Assembly: GCA_002118135.1 (NCBI GenBank)
Contig: BDIU01000215.1
Coordinates: forward strand, 124,001 to 188,000
Direction of reading: 5' to 3'
DNA: 64,000 nucleotides
Origin: Trebouxia sp. TZW2008
Lineage: Eukaryota; Chlorophyta; Trebouxiophyceae; Trebouxiales; Trebouxiaceae
The notes under the pieces are model-generated. The model did not search any database and was not told the DNA's origin. It saw only the letters and a list, made by a program, of their open reading frames with translations. Below are positions 46,332 to 63,567 of the stretch, in pieces (positions within the stretch are counted from its first letter, which is position 1; each line of letters opens with the position of its first letter). A program made the position numbers and the translations under genes.

Positions 46332-46977
46332 TTAACGGTGTCCAGGTGCAGGAGCTGGGGCTCCGGCTCCAGTTGGAGTGTATGTCGCAGCTGCAGGAAC
46401 CAAGCAGTTTCAGAAAATGCACTGCAACTCGAGGCTGAAGCCACTTTCAACAAGTCTGGCAATTGCTCTATAATGCTTGAAGGTACTGGGCTAATGTAGA
46501 GGTTGAGTGGCAGAGAGTGAGAATGGCAGCAGGAGAAAGCATGCAGCAGCGTAGCGACAACACCACCAGCGGAATTCGGTGCATACTGCTGCAGGGAAGT
46601 TTTGTCCCATTGCTGCAAACTACATTGACTACCTTGTATTGCAGTGCCAAAGGATTTTTCCAAACACATGGACACAAGTGCACAGGAAATGCCACAGGGC
46701 TGCTTATTAGTGTTATCAATTGGGAGGCAGCGCACAGGCTATGAGCAGCTGCAAACACATTACAGAAGTGTTGCAAGACTGTAAGTCAGATCCTACCCTG
46801 CTGCAACATCCTCTCACGAAGCTGGTGAACCTCCTCCAGCTCAGCCAAGATCCTCTGGTGCTCCAGAGCCTCAACAAGCTCACGGCCCTCGTCGGTGGCC
46901 AAGAGCTTCCTGGGCTCGGCGCAGGCGCCGATGACCAACAGAGCAGCAAAGAAAAGGGCGACGTTGACCTTGTTCAT
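46332..46977 (-). CDS. Small secreted peptide, family member 3
   Basis: Two exons, 46977-46797 and 46390-46332, with a 406-base phase-1 intron (donor CAGCAGG/GTAGGA, acceptor CTGCAG/CTGCGA), encode 79 residues. The signal peptide (VALFFAALLVIGACA) is almost identical to member 1, followed by EPRKLLATDEG, the helix ALEHQRILAELEEVHQLRER, then ML, and the second-exon tail AATYTPTGAGAPAPAPGHR. Exon 2 is exactly 59 bases in all three genes. Members 1 and 3 point toward each other across 5.8 kb of repeat-rich DNA. The close match in coding parts against the unlike introns (153, 192 and 406 bases) indicates selection on the protein. Family function unknown. Confidence 0.82.
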
Positions 46978-48435
46978 TTCCGAGGCTGCAGCAGCAACAA
47001 TCTGTGTTGATGAACAGCGATATTGGATACAACAGATATCAAAGCGTACTCAGCGCTTGCTAAGATGTACATGCGTCGTCGAATATGCTAAAAGAGTAGC
47101 CGCACAAAGGTATCCGTTTGTACCGACGTGCTTGACAGATCAACACACGTCTACGATAATCAGCCAGATGCGGCGCGGCAACACTACGCAGCTACGTCAG
47201 GCATTTTTTTTTGGGGCCCTGCTCAGCGATGTGATGCATGTCTGCAAAAAAGAGTCGTTGCAATGCACACGCCTAAGTATGACCTAACCCCAGATCACAA
47301 GCGCAGCCGCAGCATACGACTTGCTTTGCACACTGGGAAACAGTGCGGGACGTGCAAAATTCATCCTATACATGATCGCTTAACCAAATGGACACAACGC
47401 GCCTAAAGCGCAAACCCGCCCGAGAGCACATTGCTGTCACGATCGAAAGCTGTGAGCGCACCTTAAGAGATGAAATGCGATGTGGTATGTGGGTGGCAAG
47501 GAAGGAAGATGAAAGCGCACAGAAAGAAGTGGCAACGAGCACGAAGTGGCAGCAGCGAAACGAGCTAAGCACTAGGGCCGGGGCTCGGGTCACCTTCTGC
47601 ACCGCTCACTCGTCGGTGTCCATAAGCTATTACTAATGACTGTGTCGACGCCAGCACAGCGCAAAGTACTGACGCCCGTGCTTTCGAGCGGCAACGAAAG
47701 GTTGCATTATCATCACGTAAATAGGTTTGATTTTCGGCAGGCGTCGATCAAAGAGCGTAGGAGCTTTGTAAATCTGACCAAAGAATTGTATGAATGCATG
47801 AAATTGCAACACACGGTGTCTTAACACCCCTCAGCCACGCGCCAGGGTAGCAGCCCGGTATCAATGCTTCCCTTATGACAGGCAGGCTTTCAGGCAGTTG
47901 GCAACGACATTTCAGCACAGATGCTGGAACCACCATGCATGAGGTGCTGTACAGTTGCACGGTTTACGTAGGGTGAATGGCAAATTGCTGAGATGATTAA
48001 TCATTCGAGTGTGCGCAGATCTTACAGAAATTTTGGAATGTGGGCCTGAGCAGGACAAACTGTCTACATGAAAGGCTGCAAAACAACACAAGCTACCAAG
48101 ACCTACATGCGCAAAGTCTACATGAATGTGCCAAAGGCTACTTCAAACCTTGCCATACATTGAAAGTGGAAACCTGTAAAGAAACTAACACACTGACAAC
48201 ACAAGGTCAAAGTCAATAGCAGACATACACCTGACATCCAGTCAGAATTTGAGCACCCCAAGAGGCAGCATTCATTGCAAAACCTCATTGGAATTGATCT
48301 AACATCAGGTGTCACATCTACATCAAGAAACAGGCTGACTGGCGCTTCATACTTTGACGTCCATAACCCTGCATGCTAAAAGGTGAGGGATGGCGTGATT
48401 GTATCTGTCTGGCTGCTAAGCATAGTGCGCTGAGA
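46978..48435. other. Spacer between secreted peptide gene 3 and UGM
   Basis: The part next to 46977 is the peptide gene promoter. A CpG-rich patch at about 47380-47830 holds two plus-strand frames, 47388-47636 (82 codons, charged) and 47636-47824 (62 codons). They overlap end to start in the same CpG-rich patch and might be exons or a small gene, but nothing identifies them. Confidence 0.3.
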
Positions 48436-53017
<4,582 letters not shown>

Positions 53018-56000
53018 CCTAAGCTGCGATTGCAAACGAGGGCGCGAACTCAGCGGGTGCTAGACGTGGACTGCGACAAGTGACGTATGTACAGGGCTGA
53101 ATGTCCCACAAAAGTCCTCGGAAGCTGCTGTCGATTCGGCTGTATGCAGCGAACTTGTGAAGTGGTTGTAGCGCTGGCCGGTCGGCGTTGCCAGGTGGAA
53201 CCCCCCTGATTAGCGCGCACCGTTCTTTCGATCGCGTCCCTGGGACGCTGCACGCTGAAGAAGTAGGGATCCCAGAATGCTGCAGGGATGAGAGATTCGC
53301 TGGCTGAGTTTGATTCCTTGCAAAAAAGCGCGCAGCAGGTCAAACGTTGACTTGTTCAAGGGCAGCATCGCCAACAGAGCTCATCTGTGAGAGTTTCTTA
53401 TCTGGTGCAAAAGCCAAAACTTCTGATAAAGCACAGAACAAGCGACTATATCTACTGCATGAAATGTTTGCACCTGTGGCAGGTGACAGTTACAGCGCTA
53501 TGTCACTACTTGTTCTGAGCGTGACCTGGGCAGATGGTAGCAGCCTACCTCACCTGGAATGTCGACTGCTGTGCAAGGTGCATGACAACTCATACAGCTC
53601 AAAAACAACCAGAGGTGGCAACCTTCTCGGGTCAAGTGGACTGCACATGCAGCCATTTGACCTGAGAAGGGTGCCATGCATCCATGTTTCGTAGCTGAGG
53701 CTGCTTTCCTCATGCACATTGAACGTAATACAGCTATGTGGTTTTAATTGACATCCGCGCCGCATGAAGTTGCCAACTGCCTGCAATTACGGTGACTGGC
53801 AAAGCTGCAAGCTGCTTTTATGTAGTTGATGTGTTCGAGGTCTCACAATCTGTGAAGGGCTGCACAGTTGTAGCAATTAACTCATCAAGTATCAGAACTT
53901 CTGAATTTTGGAGGAGCCATTGCTGCATCTGTGCATAGCTGTGACTGCACATGCAGCCCCTCACAGGGCGCAAGAATTTCAATGCGTGAGCTGCAGTCAA
54001 GCAGCTTGCGGCTGGATGACCATATGGAGCCACCCTGAGCTCGCTTGAGCAGGCTGGTACATCTGCCTCTGGAACTTCGTTGTCAACATGCATTGTGTCA
54101 TGTGACGCTTCCCCAATGTAGTTGCTGGCAGACCGCTGGACCATTATGCTATGCCAACATTGGCCACAAACCACAAGTCTTTAATGACTGAGACTGAAGA
54201 GACAGCAGACAACACTGCTCTGTGCTGTGATTTTGACAATGCTGTCGAAATTGCATGTCTGCGTAGGTTTCACATCCAGGACAGGACTTCAGGCAGGACT
54301 GAGGTCAATATCACATCTGTGTCACAAGGGACCTCAACGTGTAGCTGCTGTACAACTGAGGAGATAACTTTATCACGCAGGCAGGAACTGCAGGGCAAAA
54401 TTCCTACAGTTGAGTGGCAATCAAATCCTGTGCTTGATGATGTCACGTCGCTTAGAGCAGCAGCAACTGTAACCACAGCGGGATGCTGTGTCTGCTGAGT
54501 AAGCAGCATATATGGAATGGCTTACCTGCATACAAATGTTCCAACAGTCTGCCTCTCAACCCGTGTTGTCTCCCAAACGGAACCCTCATATCATTTGTGC
54601 CTGTTGCCAGGCTCTCTTCTGCAGCTTGCAGTTGTCTTGGGAAGCATTGCAATGCACACTACCTGCCTGCCTGATCACAGGTCTTGCTTAGCGACGTCCC
54701 TCACACAAGAAGTCGGTCACTTTTGACAGTGGCTCTCAATTTTTCATCTTTTGCCCATTGTCTATCTTCCAAGGTTTTGTGCACGTTGAAGGCTGTGGTA
54801 CGACCTGGCTTTCGGAATGAGGCACACTTGACTCCTGTGTGCCATCATATCGAAGTACATGGGTTTCCCTCTGCGTCTGACAAGAAAATGAACTCAACTA
54901 CAAAGGTACGATGCGAGAGGGGGCCTTTGAACACGATTAAGAGCATATCAGTGCTTTTGAGTGACCTGCTGATCCCCTGGGCACATGCGGCGAGGCTTTC
55001 TGTCCGGATCTGCAGTTTGATGCGACAAGCAATATTTCAGGCAATGCGGCGCTGCGGCGAGAAGCGCTTCGTGTACGGCAAGCAGACTGCCAACTTTGAT
55101 CAGGAAGATGAATTGGTAACTTGCATGCTAGCAACTGCAAGGGCAAAAAGAAAGGGCGGTCGCCCTTACCAGAGGGCCAAATGAACCACTAGCACAGCAA
55201 CTCGATTGCCCCTACCACCACGCAACTTGTCCTTCCGGGCCTTTCGCCGCCTGCGCAAAGTGTTCGCGAAGCACGCCTGGCATAATGCTATACACAACAA
55301 TGCTCGGCAGTGTTGCGGGCGTATAGCAATCGTTGTCTTCGCGCAAGGATCTGCTTGTACAAAATGTTGACACAGTAGCGAACGCTTTTGGACGCCCCTC
55401 GGCTACGATCCGCACAAAATCCAACTCACTAGATTTCATTACCTCCCAAGGTCATACTGCGTGTCTCTGCATTGCTCAACGTCATGTCAAGCCTTCCGTA
55501 AATAGGCCATGTCGGTCAACTGCGATTTGGCCTATGCGAGGTGCCTTCAAGCCCTGGTTGAGCTCAATCGCTTTTTGGCCTCTGCAAGATCAACTTAAAT
55601 GCTCAGATTGTAGTGGCGTGATTAATTCGCTGCGGCTTTGCTGAGAACAGCGGGCCGGTAAGACGTTTGATGGTACGCCACGGACGCTTCCCTCGGACAC
55701 GGCAGCTGCAACTGCTTGACGGCAGAGCAATTTGCGTTCACCATCCTTAAGAATTATGTTTGCTGCAGAACTAGGGCCAAACAAACCATTGCACTGTCAG
55801 GAACTTGATCTCGCAAACTCTCTGTGCAAGATCAGCAGCTGCAGTCAGGTGGCCTTTCCATCACCTTAACTATCTCCCATCTCCATCTGAAACACAGCTT
55901 GTGCATGTGTTTGCTGCACACTTGTATGATGTGCTCTAGTTGCACCAACCCCAGCCTTTCAAGCTATTTCATTCAAGCTGCAGCACCTGTCCCTGACCCG

Positions 56001-56240
56001 GATACACAAATTCGTTACCCTTGCTGCTGATGTTACAGGCTGGCGCGATGCCGGTCTTCTCGGCATCTTCGCGCCATCTGAGTCTTGAAAGCAATACCAG
56101 CCCGGGATCCTCCAACTCTTGGCAAAAGTATGCTGACCAGCCCGTCAGGATGGCACTCCACCGCTTCTAGCATGGAGGTCAGACCCATTTTGGAATATTC
56201 ACCATGTACACTATACATGGTTCATTGTAATGCTGTAATG
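53018..56240. other. Region upstream of UGM with no assignable gene
   Basis: Candidates only. Plus-strand frame 54684-55184 (166 codons) and 54151-54498 (115 codons) lack recognisable domains. Minus-strand frame 55439-55212 (75 codons, CpG-rich, ending near a GTAGGG donor-like site), 55784-55590 and 56218-56033 (ECHPDGLVSILLPRVGGSRA) look more protein-like and could be 5' exons of one or more minus-strand genes. No splice joins were established. CpG density is higher at 53000-53350 and 55000-56150 than in the surrounding DNA. Confidence 0.3.
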
Positions 56241-56247
56241 TGTACTG

Positions 56248-58040
56248 CTGTAATGTGTCCTGAGGCAACAGCCCCAGCAAGAGGTGATCTCAGAAGCTGT
56301 CTCCTGACAAGTACATCACGTCATGCCCATCACAATGACACAACTTTGCATATCCACAGGTCAGGTAGGGTGAGAAAGATACCTTTGCATAACAAGTTGA
56401 CTCACGGCGTTGGAACGCCTTTGCAGACACATCAAATCCCCTCAATATCATGCATCATGCAAGACATACCCAGGACATGAAGCAGACATGTTGTGCCCGT
56501 CACAAAGACACAATGCTTTGTGCCCACATGCTTGAATGTTGACAAGTTCAACATGTGAGGCAGCACAAACACAGTGTAGCGCAACGAATCACCATGCGCA
56601 ATACTCAATACTTGATACTCAATATGCAATACACAGTATCAATCACTGAGATGCAGCGCAAGTTGTGAAACAGGCAACACATTGGCGCCAATATGTAAAT
56701 CCAAATACGCAAGTATTTGGGAGTATCAAAGCTTCCACTGAAATGGAAAGTATGGAGATTCACTGCTGTAATGTGTCCTGAGGCAACAGCCCCAGCAAGA
56801 GGTGATCTCAGAAGCTGTCTCCTGACAAGTTCATACCAAGTCCAATCATGAGCTCACTCAACACATGAGGTAGCACAAACACACTGTTATGTTCCCTAAG
56901 GCAACAGCACCAGCAAGAGGTGTACACATCTGTCTGAGAAGCTATTTCGTGATAAGTGTATACTTCACAATGCACAGCCATTGGCAGACAATAATTTTCA
57001 AGCTCTTTGAGGACAAGTGGCGTGCCCTAACTCCACTTACACAAATGGCAGTGAATGGTGTGCCAACACTCCATACTGCTTGCTGACCATGCGTAAGTGG
57101 ACTTTTGGATGCGCCATGCTTGACCAGGAGTACACCTCATGATTGCTGGCATGCTGCGATGCCACAACAATGTGGGACTGTGAATTTGCCCTTGTCAAAA
57201 TAATGCTCCGTCAATTGAAAGGCGTTTTGCAGTTGCCTGACATCAGCTCTTGACATGATAACGAACTTGCAGCCACATACCCTTCACCAAATTGTGATGT
57301 GCAAACGGTGCACCATGACTCCACTTTGATTTTGTCAGCAAGTAGTCTGCCAAAAGTCTATATCATTTGCTGACAATACTGCAGTGGACTTGCAGATGCG
57401 CCATGCTTGGTCAGAAGTGCAACTCGGCATGTTTGTCCTGCCACAATGTCACAACGCTTTCAATCCGTGTGTGCTTCCTCATGGAAATAGAGCTCGATCA
57501 GCTGAAAAGAAAGAAAGGCATTCTGCAGTTACCCAACATAAGACTTGGTCATTATAGTACACATGTAGACACATTACGCCAGGTCAAGATTGGGAATGGT
57601 GTGTCATGACCTCACTGACAATTAGTCTTCAGATGGTGTGAGCACTCTGTGCCATTTGTGTATGATGCCTAAGTGAAGTTGTGGATGCGCCATGCTTTAC
57701 CTGGAGTAAATATCATGGTGGTTGTCAACTGCGTTACCACAATTTGGGGTTCTGAGTGCTGTCTCATAGATAATCCATCAGCTGCAAGGTATTTTGTACA
57801 AACCCCATATGTGCAAACCCAGACTGGAAACTCAATATGGCGCTGCACATTCAGCACTCAGACATAGTCGTGGACTCATAGACACATGCCTGCTCGATTG
57901 GACAAATGCTGCGACATGTCAACATTCAATATTCTGAAGCTTTGCAAGCTCTGAAGCACACGCAAGGCAGCAGCAAATGGATGGTACAGTGTGATTTGAG
58001 GCAACAGTGTCAGCAGAAGCTGACCTAGCAAGCTGTAGAG
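56248..58040. repeat. Dispersed repeat with CCTGAGGCAACAGCCCCAGC core
   Basis: A 64-base segment is nearly identical at 56248-56311 and 56767-56830, with weaker copies at 56886-56958 and about 57985-58040. On the minus strand it reads LLRSPLAGAVASGHIT. An exon origin is possible but unproven. Confidence 0.75.
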
Positions 58041-58241
58041 CATATTCTGCACTGCACAATGTTACTTGGAAAAAGGTATGTGCAAGCTTATTGTGCGCAA
58101 ATGGTGCGTCACAAATTCGCTTAGGTGTGTTGGGAGGGTAGTGTGTCAGCACTCCATTCTACTTCTCGACCATGCCTCAGTGAAGTTGTGAATGCCCCAG
58201 GCTTTGCCAGGAGCTTGCAAGTACAAGCCACAATACTGCTT

Positions 58242-58345
58242 ACACTGCAGCGCCTTGCAAATTTGAGACTGCAAGGCAAGTACTTGCTGACTTAGCCAAA
58301 GCGGAAGCAGCTGTGTCCAATTTTGCTTTACAGGCCAGCACAAGG
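58242..58345 (-). other. Possible minus-strand exon
   Basis: An open stretch reads LVLACKAKLDTAASALAKSA, then STCLAVSNLQGAA, helical in character, and ends next to a TGTAAG donor-like site. It lies just upstream (minus strand) of the cleanest repeat copy described for 58149-58213. Unrecognised. Confidence 0.3.
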
Positions 58346-58999
58346 TCGTTTATGACATCGTACACGTGACAGTGTTGTTTCCCTCACACTTGCACCTGCA
58401 ACAGGCAGCTGTGCTGCACCACTGCTCACTTTTGTTCTATGAACAAGAAAAGTCTACGCAGTCAGGCGTCACAATGCTAGCCTCTGTCTAAAGAGGCAGC
58501 CCGGGGTTGCAGTGCTGCATCACTGGTGACTTTCAATTTATAAGCTGGCAACTGTGCAAGTGTGCAGCCAGAGCAGACATTGTGACAAGCCCTGTAGTAC
58601 AGGCTAAGGAGCGCTGTTGGAGTCTATTACGAAAGCCAGAACAGACTCCTACAAGCTGTCCTAGCCTGAGACATGGAACGCCACATTGATTGCTCTACTT
58701 TGCTTGCTGGGCTTTCATGCAGTTTGGACAGGGATCTCTCATGTGGCACCCATTTTACTCACATGAGTGCCATGGAATGCTGCATTGTCTGCTTTGCTTG
58801 GCTTGCTGTAATACCAATTTTGCCAGCGCAAGAAACAGCCATGTCACATAATGTGCTCACATGTAGCTTGCATGACACAGCAATGCTAGGCAGCATTCTC
58901 TAGCCCAAACATGCTAGCCGTGACTATGCCCCGGCGTTGACGTGAGCAAGGTGTGCTTTTACCTTGCACAAAGGGCCTTATGGACTCGTTGCTTCTGAA

Positions 59000-59600
59000 T
59001 TCGGTCAAAACAAAAGCTGATTGCAGGATGCAGTCCAAAATGGGCCAAGATGGACCACATCCAAAAGCGAGAAGTCCATTAGGCACTTCATGTGACCTCA
59101 GGTAAAGCCGGCATACCCATTCCTGTCTCGTCCAAATCGGCGTTTTAGACACTGCACATGCCAGTTTGGACCATGCTGACACGGGTATGCCTGTATGACC
59201 TTGCCCTTTATGAGGGCTCAACACCTGTGGACGTGCTCCAATTTGTTCTAAGTTGAAGTACGCCTCACGCAATGATCTTGATAGACACTGCATGCAAGTT
59301 TTGATCAAACTGGCATTGGTACGCCTGTGTTGCATGAAGTGCCTCACTTGTGAATATGGTCTAATTTGGTCTAAGTTGGGCCAGATTCTGAAGCAATGCG
59401 CCTGTTGAACGCTGCATGCCAGTTTGCCCAAAATGTCAGGGTCATGCCTGCGTGACCTTGCCTGACATGAAGTGTCTGGTGGGTTCATTGCTTGTGGATT
59501 TGGTCTTACCTGGTCTAACTTGGGCCAGATCCTTTAGCAATGAGCCTGTCAGAGTCTACATGCCAATTTGGACCGTACTGGCATGCCTGTGACTGTAGAT
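59000..59600. repeat. Diverged tandem repeat of about 120-140 bp
   Basis: GGTCTAA(C/G)TTGGGCCAGAT occurs at 59371 and 59513 with weaker versions near 59040 and 59249; each is followed about 45 bases later by a CATGCCAGTTTG-like word. A similar segment occurs again near 62900-62990, so the family is dispersed as well as tandem. Confidence 0.75.
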
Positions 59601-60259
59601 TTTTTAGCAATTTTCCGAGAGTGTGCACTGCATAGTGGACTTGGTCATGGCCTAGCCCCAGTCTCGTCAGATGTGAAGCGTGCATGAACCAAAGCCATGA
59701 TCATTTTTGCTGAATGCTGCTCTGAAGCAGCCGTCTTGGGCTGCCTCTATGAATAGAGGCTCCCATCATGACGTCTGATGGCATAGACTTTTCTTTCTTA
59801 GTTGTCCATGTCCACTATGAGCTGCAGCAGTAGCTCATGCCAAGCCCGTGAGGTAGGGGTCCGTTCGTTGTCAGCGTGGCTGCTGTTGACTGTTAACCCT
59901 GTCAGCACAGCTCATGTTAGAGGCGGCCGCAGCTGCACCAGCATGCATGATACGAGTTTCTCTCTTTGTAATGACACTTAACATAAGGACAGTCTCACTG
60001 TAAGGACAGCGCCATTGGTAAGCAATCACTGCATTTTGACTGCAGTGGTCCCTCTGAGTAAGAAAGATTCGATGTAAGGTAAAATGTCTTGGTGACCAAA
60101 GCAATCGTTACAAAGAGAGTCTGCTGCACCTTGTCATTGAGGGGTGCTGTACCTTGACTGCTGCTTTGCGGCAGGGTGTAGAACAGCTTGAGAACGTATG
60201 CCTACCACCTGCTGCATTGCTGCAGTGAATCTGTAGCATCCCACAAGGACCTGAAATCA

Positions 60260-60431
60260 GCCTGTTTGATGACGCTTTCCGTTGCGTCAATTGAGATGGT
60301 GTGCATCGGCAAATTAGTTGAGTAGATCTGAAGCTGTCTGCAGCTGATAATGTTTGAAGCTGCGCTGTCCTCTCAACTGAGCTGCTGCTGTCAAACATGA
60401 GCGATATTGCACAGGCAGCATATCCCAACAT
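60260..60431 (-). other. Possible minus-strand exon
   Basis: The frame reads ISLMFDSSSSVERTAQLQTL, then SAADSFRSTQLICRC, and reaches a GTCCTT donor-like site. No family recognised. Weak support. Confidence 0.25.
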
Positions 60432-61659
60432 CAGTCAAATTAGACTGCAGCTGCAATTGCCTCCATCTGTTGCAATTCTGGCGTTCAATAACGTCTTTGA
60501 TACCAAGTGCAAGTAGCCAAAACGGGTTTCATCAGTCATCAGTCAGCATGCCTTGATCCCTGTCCACTGCAGACTGTGCCAAGGCACACATAGAGCAGAT
60601 GTTGTGACAAATGTTGTCTTACAGGCCAGAGCGCCTTGGTGGACTCTGTTGTAAAGGCCCAATCAGAAATCATTGAAAGGGCTTGGCCTGTTTGTGAGTG
60701 TCACCTTGTTTGCTCAGTTCAGCTTGCTGCATCGTCTTTTGGGGCAAAGCAGGCATGATCCATGTGCTGCCTATGTAACGCTCACATACAATCACATGAT
60801 TGGGCAGCCATACCTCTGACCCAAACATGCCAATCTTAGCAAGCAAGGTGCACCAATAAGCTTAGAGCCGCTCCCAACAAGCTAGCAAGTCTCATAGCAA
60901 GTCTTCATATGTGCAAGCCCTTGGTGAGCAAGTGATGTGTCACCACTTGACTTCTGTATCGCCTGCACTTAGTGTGAGCACTCCATACTATTTGCGAACA
61001 ATACCCTGGTGAAGTTCTCAATGCGCCATAGTTGCGCAAAAGCCAACACATCTTGTCAAGTAGTCCATGTATCAGGAGGGCTGCTGCCTGCAGTTTGCTC
61101 TCTCCAGTTGGATGTTACAGAGCTTCACGCCTTGCTTTTGCAGCATGTTCTTTCACTCTTCTGTTTGAGTCTTTTGTCCATCAAAGTGTATGTGACAAGT
61201 CAGATATCAGGCACTGTTGGAGCGGGATCCCAAAATGCTGTGACCCGGCTCTGAACACGCCGCATGTCTGACTTTGCACCTAAAGTTTGGTGGCAAGTGG
61301 ACTCAATCATGATCCCAACGGGCAATTGCTGTGCCAATCTTTTGACCCATCAGCACCATTGGTGAGGTGCTGCAGATCATTTTGCATCTTCAAGAGTCAA
61401 GACAACATTGCATCTGTTTTCTGTGTGCAAGTCTAAATGTGTTCACTTGACATGCTGTTGCAATGACTGTCGCAGGTGACGGGGCTGTATCCCCTGTGGC
61501 CCATTGGGACATTCAGTTTGAAGATTGACTATTCTAAAAGGGCACTGCCATGATGAGTAATTTCCTCGCAATGCCATTGGAATTGACAGCTGATTTCCTG
61601 ACATCACAACATGACCACACTTTTATGCCACCAGCGTAGCGTGAGGTCCCACAGAAAGC

Positions 61660-61885
61660 CTGCAATGATTAGGTGCCTTCGTTGCTGGATGTTTTCAGCA
61701 GCAATAGGCTAAAGGACGGGCATTGCTGCAGCTGCATGTTGTAAGGTTCCACTGGAAACTCGCCATGATCAGGTGCATTCCGTGCTGGATATTTCAGCGG
61801 CAACGAGCTAAAGGACAGGCATTGATGCCGCTGCATGTTGTAAGTTTTCACTGAATCCACGTCATGATCAGGTGCATTGTGATGG
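61660..61885. repeat. About 99-bp tandem repeat, 2.3 copies
   Basis: GAT(T/C)AGGTGC(C/A)TTC recurs at 61668, 61769 and 61867, with GCTAAAGGAC(G/A)GGCATTG inside each unit. Confidence 0.88.
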
Positions 61886-61907
61886 TTGCATTGAGTGACA
61901 TTATGCA

Positions 61908-62350
61908 CAAGTGTGGAAATGGCTTCAACTGCCTGTCCTAAGCACTGAAACTACTTGACAGGGGCAAAGATCATGCTGATCGACTTTAGTGAGAACGCGC
62001 ATGAGCTTTGCGGCACCTACTGACACACACAGTTGAACACGGCGTAGCAGGGGTTGCAGTAGCACTCGTGCTCACTCTGACAACAGTCCCCTGGCACAAA
62101 CACATGACTGTCAAGACATGCCCCAAGCTTGATAGCAGCCCATATCTGAGTGCTTGCAAGAAAGCTGTGGTATTGCTCGCAACCTTTTTGGTCTCCTTGA
62201 TCCTTTCAAAAGACGTGCTAGACAGGCTCAACAGCCTGAGGCCCAGAAAGATACGTCTTGGAGCAATCAACAATCGCCGTTCAGTTTGATTTTGTGCTAA
62301 GCTGAATCATGTTTACTGGATGTAGAGGGTGGCGAGATCTTTGGACACAG
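61908..62350. other. Spacer with a small plus-strand frame
   Basis: The plus frame 62008-62289 (93 codons) has two hydrophobic stretches, GVAGVAVALVLTLTTV and AVVLLATFLVSLILS, and ends in RKIRLGAINNRRSV. It could be a small membrane protein or a final exon; the opposing frame 62273-61986 is also open. Undecided. Confidence 0.3.
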
Positions 62351-62499
62351 TCGTCTGCCAAGAATTTCTGGGTTTACCCCTGACCTTTGTACTTGGCGAC
62401 TGCCCAATGATACAATCAAAAGACAGTCTGCCATGTGACACGCTTTCTGTGTGACCCAGCCATCCAAGCCTCCAATGACTGACAGCCTTAGCCTGCTCA

Positions 62500-62820
62500 A
62501 TCCCTCACCCCAACCTCCTCTGTAACCCCAAACTGGCAAACTTCTTCCAGACCTCACCACCTCTTCCATCATGGACCATTACACCTGCAACTGCAACCCC
62601 CCTGCAACCCCCTCACCTCCTACTGCACTTCTTCCACCTTGACCATCATGGATTGCCGTTCCCCCTGCAACCCAAATCTCCTTGCATAAGAGGAGGAAAT
62701 GTGACTTGTGATGGTAGAGGTGGGGAGGTGTGGTGGGAAGTGAGGGGGTTTGCAGGGAGGGGGGTTCCTCGTTGCAGGGGAACGGCTTGGGGGTCGCAGA
62801 GGGGGTTGGGTTGCATTCGG
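62500..62820. other. C-rich/G-rich imperfect foldback
   Basis: A C-rich segment (about 62505-62680, with CAACCCCCCTGCAACCCCCT) is followed by a G-rich one (about 62713-62815, with GTGAGGGGGTTTGCAGGGAG). The second is roughly the reverse complement of the first. Frames inside are Pro- or Gly-rich by composition. Confidence 0.75.
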
Positions 62821-62859
62821 CAACCTCGGCCCAGCCTTGACATTTGAAAGACATGTTCA

Positions 62860-63540
62860 ACCTTGCATAAATTGCCTCATAGTCTTTTTGCTTGAGAGTT
62901 TCGTCCAGATTGGTGGAACTTGGTTTAAATCCTCAAGCAATGAGGCTGTTAGGCACTGCAAGCCAATGCAGACCATGTGGCATGCCTCTGACCGCATTGT
63001 TGTCATTACTTTTAGATTGTGCACCATATTGCTGATGGTGATGATAGTCTCTGGTTGATGCACAAAACACAGCTTGTAAGGATGACGCATAGGCCTGATC
63101 AGGTTCAGCAGCATTTTCCCTATGTTTGCACTGCATTGCCAATTCTGATCATATCTTTGGTGTCTGCAAACACCACAAAGTGAAGGTGTGATTATGACCA
63201 AGCCAGATTTAGCAGCAATTTGTCTGGGTCTTCATCACATTATGTCTTGTATGGTGGAGACCCTGAACAGATTGCTGATGAATCTGGCTTGATTGTGACT
63301 ATGCCTATGTCTGGCAAGCTGCAATGTGCATGACTCATTCTCTGTGTGGCTTCTCATCAAGTGCACTTCAGATTGGGTGTGATAGTGATGGCTGTGTCCC
63401 AGTCTGGCAAACCGCCGTGTGGGATGAATTAACAGTCTGAGCCTTTTCCCCATGTGTACACTGCAAAATGGGCTCAGTAGTTATAGCTGTGCTCCACACT
63501 GTCAAAACGTGATGCTTGCATGATTTAGAATGGTCACTCC
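62860..63540. other. Repeat-derived DNA without a gene
   Basis: Contains a copy of the 59-kb repeat near 62900-62990 and diverged repeats of GTGA(T/C)(A/T)(G/T)TGATGG and TGTCTGGCAA(G/A) words near 63280-63430. No gene supported. Confidence 0.4.
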
Positions 63541-63567
63541 GTCTGTGGCAGCAGTGTCTGACAGGAC

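Larger units (their letters stand above)
57067..61045 (-). repeat. Dispersed repeat possibly derived from a minus-strand exon
   Basis: Five diverged copies near 57067-57131, 57365-57420, 57640-57712, 58149-58213 and 60974-61040. On the minus strand they read versions of PGKAWGIHNFTEAWSRSRME. The neighbouring segments (ACTCCA on the left, GCGCCATGCTT on the right) repeat too. The copy at 58213-58149 is the cleanest. This pattern mirrors the exon arrays of CSN1, so a minus-strand gene may span this region. Confidence 0.6.

Noticed and set aside
62579..62860. Pro-rich minus-strand frames of 65-93 codons
   Set aside because: Composition effect of the C-rich/G-rich foldback; three overlapping frames are open at once.
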